A stretch of DNA of 64,000 nt. Origin: Aphrophora alni (taxonomy: Eukaryota > Arthropoda > Insecta > Hemiptera > Aphrophoridae). Where the stretch lies: contig OY740765.1 of assembly GCA_963513935.1 (NCBI GenBank), positions 72,237,638 to 72,301,637 of the forward strand. The letters are read 5' to 3'. The notes under the pieces are model-generated. The model was not told the origin of the DNA and made no database searches. It saw only the letters and a list, made by a program, of their open reading frames with translations. This document shows positions 22,531 through 32,264 of this stretch, in pieces (the first letter of the stretch is position 1; each line of letters begins with the position of its first letter). Position numbers and translations under genes: made by a program.

Positions 22531-23475
22531 TTATCAAACTGGGAATGAGGCTGGATGAAGCGTCGCTTCACTCACACAAGCTTAGAGGATTAGGGTGTCC
22601 GGGAGCCACCCCACCCGTATGAGTCATCTATTGGGCTTCACTTTGTTAAACTTTAATTTATTTTATTTGATATTTGGAAATAAAATCTATAATATATTTT
22701 TATCTACACATAATTATAAGAAAAACTGACCATACAACGTATAATTTACTGAATTATAATCCAAAATCAACAATGTTTTTAATGACAATATTTAAGTAGT
22801 ACTAAATTTTTATTTAATGTATACCCTATCACAATGTTTATAAATAGAAATACTGTATATGTTTTTGCATTGTTTAAAAAAATATTTGTAACATTTTCAA
22901 TATTAGTAGGGAATTTTTGCTGTTTACATAATTATTCTGTATTACTGTTGCTTAGATGAACAAATGTTAAATTTATAAAAAAATAAATTGTGTAAATGCC
23001 AATATTACCGTTTTAATTCATATTTATTCATACACAGATAATCACAAAGTAAATAATAAAGTACATATTATGTTTTATACTATTATTATTATATTGTGCT
23101 CCTTTGTTTCATAAAAATCAAAAAGTACTTATTTTTCAATAAAGATATATGATAGTGTTGTTTATTCACACTTATTAGTCATCATACTGTCATTAATTTT
23201 GTAGCAAACATTGCTGATTTTGGACTCTATTAAAGTAAATTATACATTGTTTGATCTCATTTTTCATGTAATGAAAGTGTAGAATAAAAATATATTACAG
23301 ATTTTATTTAAAAATATCAAATTAAACAAATGAAAGTTTGATAAGTGAAGCACAGTAGGTAACTCATCCGGATGGCCCACGGCAGGTACCGGCCAATCCT
23401 ATTCTGCACGCCTTTGTGTGATGCATGCGTTAGAGTAAGATGACCCATCGTTCAGCTACATTCCCCGTTTGATAA
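22531..23475. mobile_element. Element with about 280-bp terminal inverted repeats (945 bp)
   Basis: The ends are tatcaaactgggaatg and cattccccgtttgata. Long arms follow in which left words such as gtatgagtcatct, gggcttcac, tttgatatttggaaataaaa, tataatatatttttat, gtataatttact and ccaaaatcaacaatgttt each have a diverged complement on the right (down to about 23190). About two-thirds of the element is stem. It has no coding capacity. Its target duplication is unclear because it sits in M2. The superfamily is unknown. Confidence 0.85.
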
Positions 23476-23789
23476 AAGTATAAGTATTAGCAATATTATG
23501 TATTTATAAATACTGATAAGGTAAGTGTTAACAATATATATTAAAAGTACATATGTCCAAAAGATATGTCTCATATGACCAAAAGAGCAAAATCATTTTT
23601 TTACAATTACTGATAAGATGAGTGTTAGAAATTCTGTGTTGTGAAAGCACTGACAAGGCAAGTGGCATAAATACATTTATTTTAAAACAACTGATAGATA
23701 AGCAGCAACAATATTTTATTTTTGTAAGTACTGACAAGGTAAGCTATAGTAATATATTGTTTTAAAAGTAGTACAAAGTAAGCGGCAGC

Positions 23790-23925
23790 AGTAATTTGAA
23801 AAACAACAACTTTATTTAAAAAAAATACATATTATACAGTAATAATTTGTCTAAAAAGCTAAAAAATATATTCCTCAAAAGAGAAGGAATACAACAAATC
23901 GGAAGATGTTTTGTAAACTGTAAAC
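23790..23925 (-). promoter_or_regulatory. Mucolipin 3' untranslated region with poly(A) signal at 23811-23816
   Basis: Downstream of the stop on the minus strand, about 110 bases of AT-rich sequence lead to AAATAAAG, read from 23810-23817. This fixes the probable 3' end of the transcript near 23790, where minisatellite M2 begins. Confidence 0.65.
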
Positions 23926-24087
23926 TTACAGGTGACAACAGCACAGCTTATTCACCAAGCCTTGTAGAGATATTTTGTTTTGCTTGCCATTGGAATTCAA
24001 ACGATAAATTCCACTTGATGCATCATCAGTGCATGCAGCCATGAAAAGTTGCACATCAGTCTTAGGAAATCCCTCTTTGTAATAAAG
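23926..24087 (-). CDS. Trpml: Mucolipin (TRPML) terminal exon
   Basis: A 162-base exon, 53 codons plus TAA, preceded by a tttttag acceptor and in phase 0 with the exon upstream. It reads LYYKEGFPKTDVQLFMAACT, then DDASSGIYR, and ends KLCCCHL. This corresponds to the cytoplasmic tail after transmembrane segment 6 of mucolipins; compare the human TRPML1 tail with its AYIAQCQDSPTSGKF and LCCC segments. In the human protein the CCC cluster is palmitoylated and aids membrane recycling; the same role here is inferred. The tail stops two residues after CCC, without the acidic di-leucine sorting motif seen in human TRPML1. The stop codon lies inside a donor-like GTAAGT. Confidence 0.88.
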   Translation of the reverse strand, partial: LYYKEGFPKTDVQLFMAACTDDASSGIYRLNSNGKQNKISLQGLVNKLCCCHL

Positions 24088-24219
24088 CTAAAAATATAAT
24101 GCTAATTTATAAATAAGAAGAAACAATTAAAATACATTTTAAATTCATTAAAAATGTGGATTTTAAAACATGATTACACACTATCAAAAACAAAACACTT
24201 TATGTTTTCTCATATTTAA

Positions 24220-24905
24220 CCCTAGAAGAGGCCATTAGAAATTCCTTAAATAGAAGGCCTTTTTTAAACTTTTTTTTAATTCATACAAAATAGTAATATT
24301 ATCCAAAACTCAACTTGTTATATACCATTTTTCTCAGAAATGAATATAGAATTTATCTATGAAATAAAACAATAACATTTGGAAGAAAAATTTTGGAGTT
24401 AGTAATGTCAGGAATCAAAAAATGTGAAAGTAATAAAAGTGAAAATTAAAAAAAAAAGTGCCCATGGCTAGCACATAACCAATTTTTTTTAAATATATAC
24501 AAAAGTTTTAAAATTTTTAATTTGTGAGTAAAAGTTGGTAAAAAAAATCATTTTAGGAAAGTTAAGTTTTGAAATATTATTATTTTTTTTTTAAAAAAAG
24601 TGAAATGTAGACCAAACAACAGTTTTTTATAATTTTTTCAAGATATACAAAAATTTTGTGATGTAGTTGTAAATAAAAGTTAGTAAAAAAATATATCAAT
24701 TTCAAAAATGTGTATTTAAAAACAAAAACAAAAAAACATTTTATGAAAAAAAGTACCTATAAAATATCTCAAAAGGCTAAGAAATTTTTGAAAAATTTAC
24801 CAAAAATGTTTATTTTATTTAAAACCCAACTTATAATATATTAATATTTACAGAAAAGTGCATAGAATTGAACTGTGAATTTGTGAAACAGATTCACAAA
24901 TTATG
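24220..24905 (+). mobile_element. P2 copy a, piggyBac-type, 3' truncated, intronic
   Basis: TTAA (24216-24219) followed by ccctagaag marks the left end. The interior has caaaatagtaatattatcca and gaatttatctatgaaat, related to but distinct from P1, and repeats with the copy at 47475. The right end is missing: homology stops near 24905 and no terminal TTAA follows. From 24906 to 25324 I see only AT-rich intron, with a weak inverted repeat around 25010-25175. Confidence 0.75.
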
Positions 24906-25324
24906 AATCTTATGAGTAAACAAGTGTTTCGTTTCAGTAGGCCACCCAGTATATTTAACATTAACTCTATGATAAACTTAAACTTTCTGTTCTATTTCAA
25001 ATTTGAATATTAAACACCTCCACTCACTATGCTCATATTGATAACTCAAACTTGACAGAACATATTTGTGCATACGTGGAAAAACATTCACTTTTGCATG
25101 ATTATGTCGACATCAACAACTTCATAACCATGCAAAAAATGTCTTTGTAGATGTCAGAGGTGTTTATTTTTTATGATATGTTAGTATTTTTGATCTAGAG
25201 CGTTGGCATTAACGAACTTGCAAATTTATTTACGAACATTGGCATTACATATAGGACCTACAAATTTTTACCTAATTTAATGTGTTGTAGTTGAATTAAT
25301 TGAAAAACATAAGCAACAATATTA

Positions 25325-25670
25325 TTAAAAGTAGCTGAGCTCTTGAAATTTTCAGTTATATTTGTCTAATTTCATATATTTCACTATGGGATTATATAAG
25401 TTTTATACATGAAAATGAAGTCTCTATTAAAAGTGGACATTATCTTCAAATTTTCAGATAGATTTTTCTGAATTTCAATATATATTTTACTATGGTATTA
25501 TATGAGTTCACCACATGATATTTGAAGTCCCTTTTAAAAGTATCCATTAAAGTTTTCAGTTAGATTTTTTGAGAGTTCAATATATGTAATTATAGGATCA
25601 TTTGAGTTCACTACTAAAAATTTGAAGCATTTATTAAAAATGTCTATTATCTTTAAATTTTCAAATTATA
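25325..25670. repeat. Tandem repeat, about 115-bp unit, three copies, intronic
   Basis: Each unit carries variants of attatcttcaaattttcaga, then ttcaatatatattttactat, then atgagttcac and a word like tttgaagtcc. The copies are diverged. They lie in the last mucolipin intron. Confidence 0.75.
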
Positions 25671-25977
25671 CTTCTTTCCTTGTTTTAAATAAATGTATAT
25701 TATATAGGTTATGTACACTAAAGTCTGGGCACAAATATATATGCCTTACCAAAAGAGTCTTCTTTCTGAGAACCTTGTTCTAAAATTAAAAATTGTGGAA
25801 CCAAAGTTTTCCTATATTTTGTTCAAACCTTTATCCCAAGATTTTACTTAGCCAAATTCACATGAACGAAGCATGTATTCTATAAAATATTTTATAATAT
25901 ATAAATATTAAACAAAGTCCTAAAATAAAATAGAAATATTTCTGTGTTCTATACCCAGACATAATAATGATGATTAC

Positions 25978-26184
25978 CTTGATTGTTTCATAAGCATCCA
26001 TGATGACAGATATGAAAAGACTTAGAACTACATATATGTACAAACTGATGAAAGAGTAAAGATAGATACGACTGTACCACCATAACGTAGAAGACTTGAA
26101 TGACATCATTGAAAATGTGGCATACATATCATCTCCATTTATCAAAGCAAATAGACATTCAGAAGTGCTTGCTAGTGAACGAAA
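25978..26184 (-). CDS. Trpml: Mucolipin (TRPML) pore and transmembrane-6 exon
   Basis: A 207-base exon of exactly 69 codons, acceptor gattgtag and donor AAG|gtaatc, phase 0 at both ends. It begins [20 protein letters not shown], holding the pore helix and the NGDDM selectivity filter diagnostic of mucolipins. Then come YATFSMMSF, the [20 protein letters not shown] stretch and [15 protein letters not shown], which form transmembrane segment 6 and its cytoplasmic end. Mucolipins are tetrameric cation channels of late endosomes and lysosomes that release calcium and iron, gated in animals by PI(3,5)P2. The exon has no lesions, in contrast to the transposon relics around it, so the gene is under selection. 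Confidence 0.95.
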
Positions 26185-26645
26185 CTACAATCAAACAAAC
26201 AAACAATTTGAACAGAATGTTATTTTGTAAAAAAACATTTCCAAAATGTTTGATAAAAATGTCATTTTAATTAGTGGAAAACTATGTGAAACGGAAATAA
26301 CAGTGACACCCTATAGTTTAATAAAGTTACAACTAATTAACATAACATAGCATTAATATAAGTAGTAATATTTTTAATTTTATCTTTAGAACAAACTTTT
26401 GAAAATTTGAATTTGTCTTATTAACCAATTTTATACATGGATAATTTATAATTGTGAAAGAGAAAGGCAGCCTTCCTAAGCAATAGATTCGGTTTTGTTT
26501 CCGATGATTAGGTTAGTTCTTTTCCTATTTAGACCATAGTTACAGAGTTTCAAAATTAATAATATAGCTTACACATTAATTTTTTAAATGTAATTACAGA
26601 AAATATAATTTGAGGACATAAATTCAAATCACTCGTTTTTAAAAA
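26185..26645. other. Mucolipin intron, no further feature
   Basis: AT-rich intron sequence with no repeat or frame that I recognise. This is the 3' end of a 9.6-kb intron running to 35752. Confidence 0.7.
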
Positions 26646-26649
26646 GCTT

Positions 26650-27590
26650 ATCTGTCAAATGGCTTCCATTATTTGTCATATACTGCTGTAGTCACATAGA
26701 TTGCACATCACTGCTTGCACCATTCTGTCTGGTATGGCTATGATATCTTCTTGTATGGTGGGCTTGAATTTGTTAATGTCTCTACATTTTTAACATACAC
26801 TCTAAACTAGATAGCCCCAGAGAAAATAATCACATACTGACAGGTCTGGGGATTATATCGGCCATGAAAAGTCTCCTCTGAAAATCACATGGCCTGGAAA
26901 CATCACACAACACCTCCCCAGATGCTCTGGGAGTATGGGCTGTTGCTCTATCTTGCTGAAATCACACCATGTTTAGATCAATCCCATCATAATGCAGTTT
27001 TGGAGCAATAAAATACTGTAACATTGTTGTGTGCCAAGCATACTGTCACTCTTTGCCCCCAACACTCCTTAAAGAAATAAGGTCTTAAGATTCCAAAACT
27101 TGCATAGTATAGCAGACAGTAACACATGGACTATGAAAAGTATGCATATGAAGCTGCTGAGTATTTAAATCAGACCAGTAATGTAAAAGTTGATTGTTCA
27201 CTGTTTCAAAGAAATTAAAATATTCTTTACTCTCTCATTAACAAAACCATTTCATTGGTAAAAAAAGTTTAAAAAATTCTTACAGAACACTGCTTGATTT
27301 GATTTGTCAGGGTCATTTAGCTCTTACACATAATGCATATGGATGGAAGTTTAAATTCTTTGTGCAGAATTCTTCTGATACCACTAAACCAAGGACTGCA
27401 ACATGCTCCTTAACCATTGCTTGTTCATGTTTGGAGGAGTTCTTACGGCGTGCACACGACTGGGTGATTATTTTTTGCAGAAGCAGTAGATCAAAAATTC
27501 TTTATCCACAACTTTATCATATTGCAGCTAGGAATGGCATCATGATGTGGAATATTGAAGCCAATGAAATAATCACTGTGTAATCATGAT
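26650..27590 (-). pseudogene. Tc1/mariner-superfamily transposase relic, intronic
   Basis: On the minus strand, N-terminal pieces come first (KLWIKNF, a piece like GIRRILHKEFK), then an eroded middle. The C-terminal half follows: an EVLCDVFPGHVIFRGDFSWP stretch, SPDLSVCDYFLWGYL with the third catalytic acid region, KPTIQEDIIAIPDRMVQAVM, and a trailing piece after it. This is the usual insect mariner-like pattern in which the helix-turn-helix precedes a DDE core. Many stops and frameshifts are present and no terminal repeats were found. From 27591 to 28204 I see nothing else. Confidence 0.82.
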
Positions 27591-28402
27591 TTTTAAAATA
27601 GGTTTCCACTACCCTCAGTGTACAACAATCCACTGCTCCATTATTACTGAAATTGCTTTTGGTATGCCAAGTTATATTCACTCTGATTACTGTTTACATA
27701 TCAGGGCTGCCAACCTCTTTTTCTTTTAAAAATTATCAAATCGCATGGCCAACTCTGTATTTGTAGCTAGTTTGTTTCATCATGTGTTAGTGGATTTTCT
27801 AACAGAAATCAATGCGATTCTCACACATGAGAAAAGAAAGCCTATATGTAGTTTGTACATAACAATTTATTTTACATAAGTATTTGTTTAACACACTAAC
27901 ATCAGCAATATATCCCTGTTCAAAACCTATATATTAATACTGTTCACTGAAAATTTTCATCTCTTCTTTATCAATATTACAGGTTCTTCTTATGTTGATG
28001 ATTCGGTCTTATCTGACCATGAAATTTTCCCTAAACGCATTACAGTTGTGTAAATGAAGGCCCTTACAGAACATTTTAAAAACAACCTCTACTTATTAAT
28101 AGGAACATCTCAATGTAGGTATGTGACATCTAAATAATGAAACATATGTTCTTAAAATATTATTTAATAACCATAGAAAGCCAGTGATTCTGTGATACCA
28201 AGCCATTTTCATACATGTTGTAAGAATATTTTAAAATTCACCAAAATTTAACTTATTGAATATCATATTTTAGATGAAGATGCACAGAATTTGTCTGTGC
28301 AATGAGAAACATTTTTAGAGCCAAATATCTTGGAGTTAGTATATCAAGTATCAAAATATTTTCTTTACGTTTACCTAAAAGTAACAAAAATATTTATATA
28401 TA

Positions 28403-30096
28403 CCAGGTGTCATAAAAGTATCAATACTCCAAGATATTTTCTTTACGAAAATGCACACAACAATGCAACTCTAGATGTGTGATATTACTATGGTTCACAA
28501 CACTGATATATTTAACTGTCACATTTGCTACTGAGGAACATCCTGCAGAGAAAGTCGTGAAAATCTTCAATGTAAGCATAGGTCAAGTAGTACCTCATTT
28601 TAAAGGTCTTTATTAGTAGAATACATTGCCGCAAACCCGACCTCAAAAAGATAACTCAATCAGAAATGGCAGCTCACAGTTTGTTTTTCCTGATCAAAAT
28701 TTTAGTTATGCTGACACACGATAAATGCCCAAACCTTAACATTGAATACAAGAAAATGGAATGAATGAAGCATTTGATTCATTGCTTTGTTGAATGAACT
28801 AATAACAGAAAACAAAGGGTTCGACCTTAGTTCCAATGATAAAGCAAAGAGTAAGCAATTGAAATAACATTTAATCGATAGTTCATTTTCATAGTTAACT
28901 AGCATGGTCAATGTGAAAAGTAAGAGACATACCTTGAATGTGTTTTAGAGAAGGTGCTCAAAGTGATGTCCTTGTGCAGCTTGACAATGTGCCAATTGCT
29001 GATAATAACCATTTTTAACATTTCCAATCATTTTTTCTGTCATCTGTGTCTCTTCCACTATTCATTGCTGTAGTTGTTCAATGTTAGCTGGTTTTGTAGC
29101 ATAGACTATATCCTTCAGAACTCACCAAAAAAAGTAATCTAAGGGCATAAGATCCGGTGATCTTGGTGGCCATTAAATGTAGCCTCTTCACCCGATCCAT
29201 ATTTTGGGAAAGGTGTTGTCTAACAGTTCTCTTATGTGTCACCATAATGAGGAGTGGTTGTTGATTTCGGCTGTCCAGTCTTTTACAGAACCAGTTTCTT
29301 GAAAACGTCTTACCATATATCCAACTGTTGCTTTGTTTATTGGTGCTATTGGGGTGAGTATCATTAAGCAAGTGGCTTACCTCTTCATATGAACGAATTC
29401 TGTCCCCATATCCCCTCATCATTAGAATTGTTATTTGCTCCATCTCAGTAAGTGAAATTGCCATTGCATGTAAGAACTTACTGAACTTGAATACTTCAAG
29501 AAAATGGCAATAACTCTGTTATATGATAACATACAGACGAGCTATCAAACAACCTTGACTTTCTCCTGTGACAAGACTAAACAAAAAGGTGATTGGAAAA
29601 CCCTAGCTATTTCTCTTATCTGATCAACCACTATATTATGTGGATATATATACTATACTAAGTTACAAACCATGAAAGCCCTAGCAAATGAAATGTTTGT
29701 ATTTTTTCAATAAAATTACTACTACAAATGAATAAAAAATATCTATACGATATCTGTCTCTACTAAACCGTTATTTGCCTTGTTAGTTATACTGAAGGAA
29801 AGCAAACTTTAAGCAGCTGCCATTTTTGATTGAATTGTTTTTTTGAGGTTGGGTTTACAGCAATGTGTTCTACTAACACAGACCTTTAAAATGAAGTACT
29901 ACTCGACCTATTCTTACGTTGAAGATTTACACGACCTCCTCTGCAGGACGTTCCCCAGTAGCAAAAATTCAGTTAAATATATCAGAGTGTTGTGAACCAA
30001 AGTAAGGTCACACATCTAGAGTTACATTGTTGTATACATTTTCTCAAATACATTGAGAAATATATCTTTGAGTATTAATACTTTTAAGACGCTTGG
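28403..30096 (-). mobile_element. Tc1/mariner-type element with about 270-bp terminal inverted repeats (1694 bp)
   Basis: TA flanks both ends (28401-28402 and 30097-30098). The left end, ccaggtgtcataaaagtatc, matches the complement of the right end (agtattaatacttttaagac then gcttgg). Homology of the arms continues for about 270 bp through gtgtgatattactatggttc, tgctactgaggaacatcctg and aatggcagct, each with a complement in 29815-30060. The centre holds a minus-strand transposase fragment, so it is an internally deleted derivative. Confidence 0.9.
29084..29464 (-). pseudogene. Transposase N-terminus (helix-turn-helix) of the long-TIR mariner element
   Basis: The start MAISLTEMEQITILMMRGYG followed by DRIRSYEEVSHLLND is the typical N-terminal DNA-binding domain of a widespread insect mariner-like family. 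A frameshift follows; the other frame then gives GYMVRRFQETGSVKDW. The catalytic core is deleted. A related and nearly complete relic of the same group lies at 52330-53340. Confidence 0.8.
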
Positions 30097-30665
30097 TATA
30101 TACCATGAGAATAATTTGTTTTAAACAAATTCAAGATATCCAAAAGTTTTAGAATTAAGTTATGAACAGCAATATGTATTTTTTTTTTTTTTTTAATGAT
30201 TATCATGAAATTAATAAAAATTAACAAAAAATAGGAGTAATTTTGTAAACCTAATAAAAATTGAACTTTAGTATTTATGGTTTTGTAGATAAAGATATTT
30301 ATTACAAAAAATAACAAGAAGGGAAATAAAATAAAATGTGACTAATTTTAGTCTTTGTCGCTTCATAACTCGCTCAACAGGGGATTATTAAGAGGTCAAA
30401 CTGGACAGAAAATTCCGAAAAGCGAATTAGTCAACATACCATTCAGATAGACGTAGTAAGAAACTTGATTAGAAATCTAAGGCATCAACTAACATAAAAC
30501 TACATTTTGCTTTCTTCAAAGTGTGTTCAGATATAGGCTATATATATGGGGGAACAGTAACAATATTGGCATTTTATTCAAACCTCTCAAAAAAATTATT
30601 AGATTAATAAGTTATGCTGGTTATAAGAAAAGTTGTAGACCTATAAGTTAAAAATTATGATTTTG

Positions 30666-30667
<2 letters not shown>

Positions 30668-30697
<30 letters not shown>

Positions 30698-30767
30698 TGA
30701 TTTAGTTTAATATAATTCAGTAAATCAAATATATATATATTTGATTTACTGAATTATATTAAACTAA
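30668..30767. repeat. (TA)n followed by a perfect 66-bp palindrome
   Basis: A (TA) run at 30671-30697 is followed by a palindrome at 30702-30767 whose 33-base arms are exact complements (ttagtttaatataattcagt on the left, actgaattatattaaactaa on the right) with no loop. It lies in a mucolipin intron. From 30768 to 31344 I see no feature. Confidence 0.92.
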
Positions 30768-31344
30768 AACAATCTAATATTTATTAAATACAGGTCACAC
30801 AAGTTCATATGTGCTATACTAGAAAAGGTCACATTATAGAGGTTCTGTATAGTAGATAAAATTTTATTGTTTTAAGTTCCTCGTTATTTAAAATTAAATT
30901 GTATAAATTTCTATTGGAACATCTGATGTATGATATAAATGAATTCCTTAGTGCAAACATTGTGACTGATTCTGAATTAAATGCTTTGCAAGAATAACAT
31001 TAAGTTTACCTTTGTTTATTAATATTACTGATAATGTCCATTGTATGTTCTACGTGTTTAACAACAATAAAGATATAATAATAAGAACAATATAATACAA
31101 AATTTGTCATTGATAAAAAAAAAAAAGTTTAAATTGGGTTATTTTTCGTCTACTATCTGCAAATAAGGAAATTTTATACATTAGTGGTGACAAACTATGT
31201 ATTTAATCCCTTTCACATATAAATGTAAGTCCTAATAACTGTTAAGGTTTAGTAGGTTGCATTTACAATGGTACACAAATCATTGCAATTGATAGAATTT
31301 TATTGGTTGTCATATTCATATTTTTAAACTTGTCTCTTACACTA

Positions 31345-31760
31345 GAAATAGTCAAAAGGTTCCCAGCGAGTGGCATGCCTACCACTAGTTCTAGTTGAAT
31401 GGCACTGGCAAGTGTCATAGGATCCATTAGACCTAGTTGAATAGCCTCAGAGACTGGCATAGGTTTAACTAATTCTAGTTGAATGGCATAGACAAGTGCC
31501 GTAGCTTCCACTAGATCTAGTTGAACGGCCTTGGTGAGTAGTTTGGCTTCCACTAGTTCTAGTCAAAAGAACCTGGATGGCTTTTACAATATCTAGATGA
31601 ATGGTCCTGGCGAGTGGCATGGCTTCAACTACTTCTAGTTGAACAGCGGTGACAAGTAGCATAGCTTAATCTATATCTAGTTTAAAGGCCATGGCGAGTG
31701 ACATAGCTTAAACTACACTGAATAGGTAAATAGCCCTGATGAGTGGCACGACTAGTCTAA
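31345..31760 (-). repeat. 42-bp minisatellite, about 10 units, intronic
   Basis: The unit contains gagtggcatggcttccacta and gttctagttgaatggcc. Because 42 is divisible by 3, the minus strand stays open over long stretches and reads as 14-residue repeats such as ALVYAIQLELVKPM and TLASAIQLELVVGM. I treat it as a non-coding minisatellite because of frame breaks near 31560 and no splice context. From 31761 to 32264 I see no feature. Confidence 0.88.
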
Positions 31761-32264
31761 TGGCAAGTCTAGGGTATTAACTTTTAACTTCAGATATTTC
31801 AATAAATATTAAAATTTGGGCAGTTACTATTTAATTTTTAGAGACTAAGCTTTAAAATGTCACTAATTTCTTATTTACGCCTTAGCCACAAAGAAATCTA
31901 TATGGTGGAAGCTATGGACAATACGGATGTAATGCATGCTACGGACGCTACAATGTATGCAACACAGAAAGCTAGACCGTGATAGCGTTCTACCAATCTT
32001 CGACTAATATTGGTGGTGTTCATAATATACCGTGGGCAGTGATTCTTCGCATGATGATATTTTAGTTACTTTGGTAATAAAGAGAAAGAAATTGGTTCAT
32101 AATTGAACACAAAGATATCTGAATATGGTGAATTTTATCATTTGATCAAAGATCTTCGTAAAGATGAAGCTAAATTCAAAAAGTATTATCATTTGAATAT
32201 TTCCCAATTTGATATTACATGTAATAATATTTATATAAACTTAAAAACAATTGTATGTTTAAAA

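Larger units (their letters stand above)
21505..23800 (+). repeat. Minisatellite M2 (unit about 41 bp), split by two insertions
   Basis: The core is tactgataaggtaagtgtta followed by gcaatattttgtttttagaa. Blocks lie at about 21505-21785, 22489-22530 and 23476-23800. The gaps are a pogo element and a long-TIR element. The last block ends at the 3' end of the mucolipin gene, so the array lies directly downstream of its poly(A) site. Confidence 0.88.
28205..30330 (+). mobile_element. P2 copy b, remnant split by a mariner-type element
   Basis: 28205-28400 carries P2 interior landmarks (gatgcacagaatttgtctgt, cttggagttagtata), and from 30099 P2-like sequence resumes (caagatatccaaaagtttta). Both true ends are gone. 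The interruption is the TA-flanked element at 28403-30096. Confidence 0.6.

Noticed and set aside
22521..23485. Target duplication of the 945-bp element
   Set aside because: The flanks are minisatellite M2 and several short matches are possible; none is convincing.
27299..27583. 94-codon plus-strand frame
   Set aside because: It is the antisense shadow of the minus-strand mariner relic.
31263..31662. Repeat-containing protein
   Set aside because: Two overlapping frames of a 42-bp minisatellite with a frame break between them and no start or splice context.
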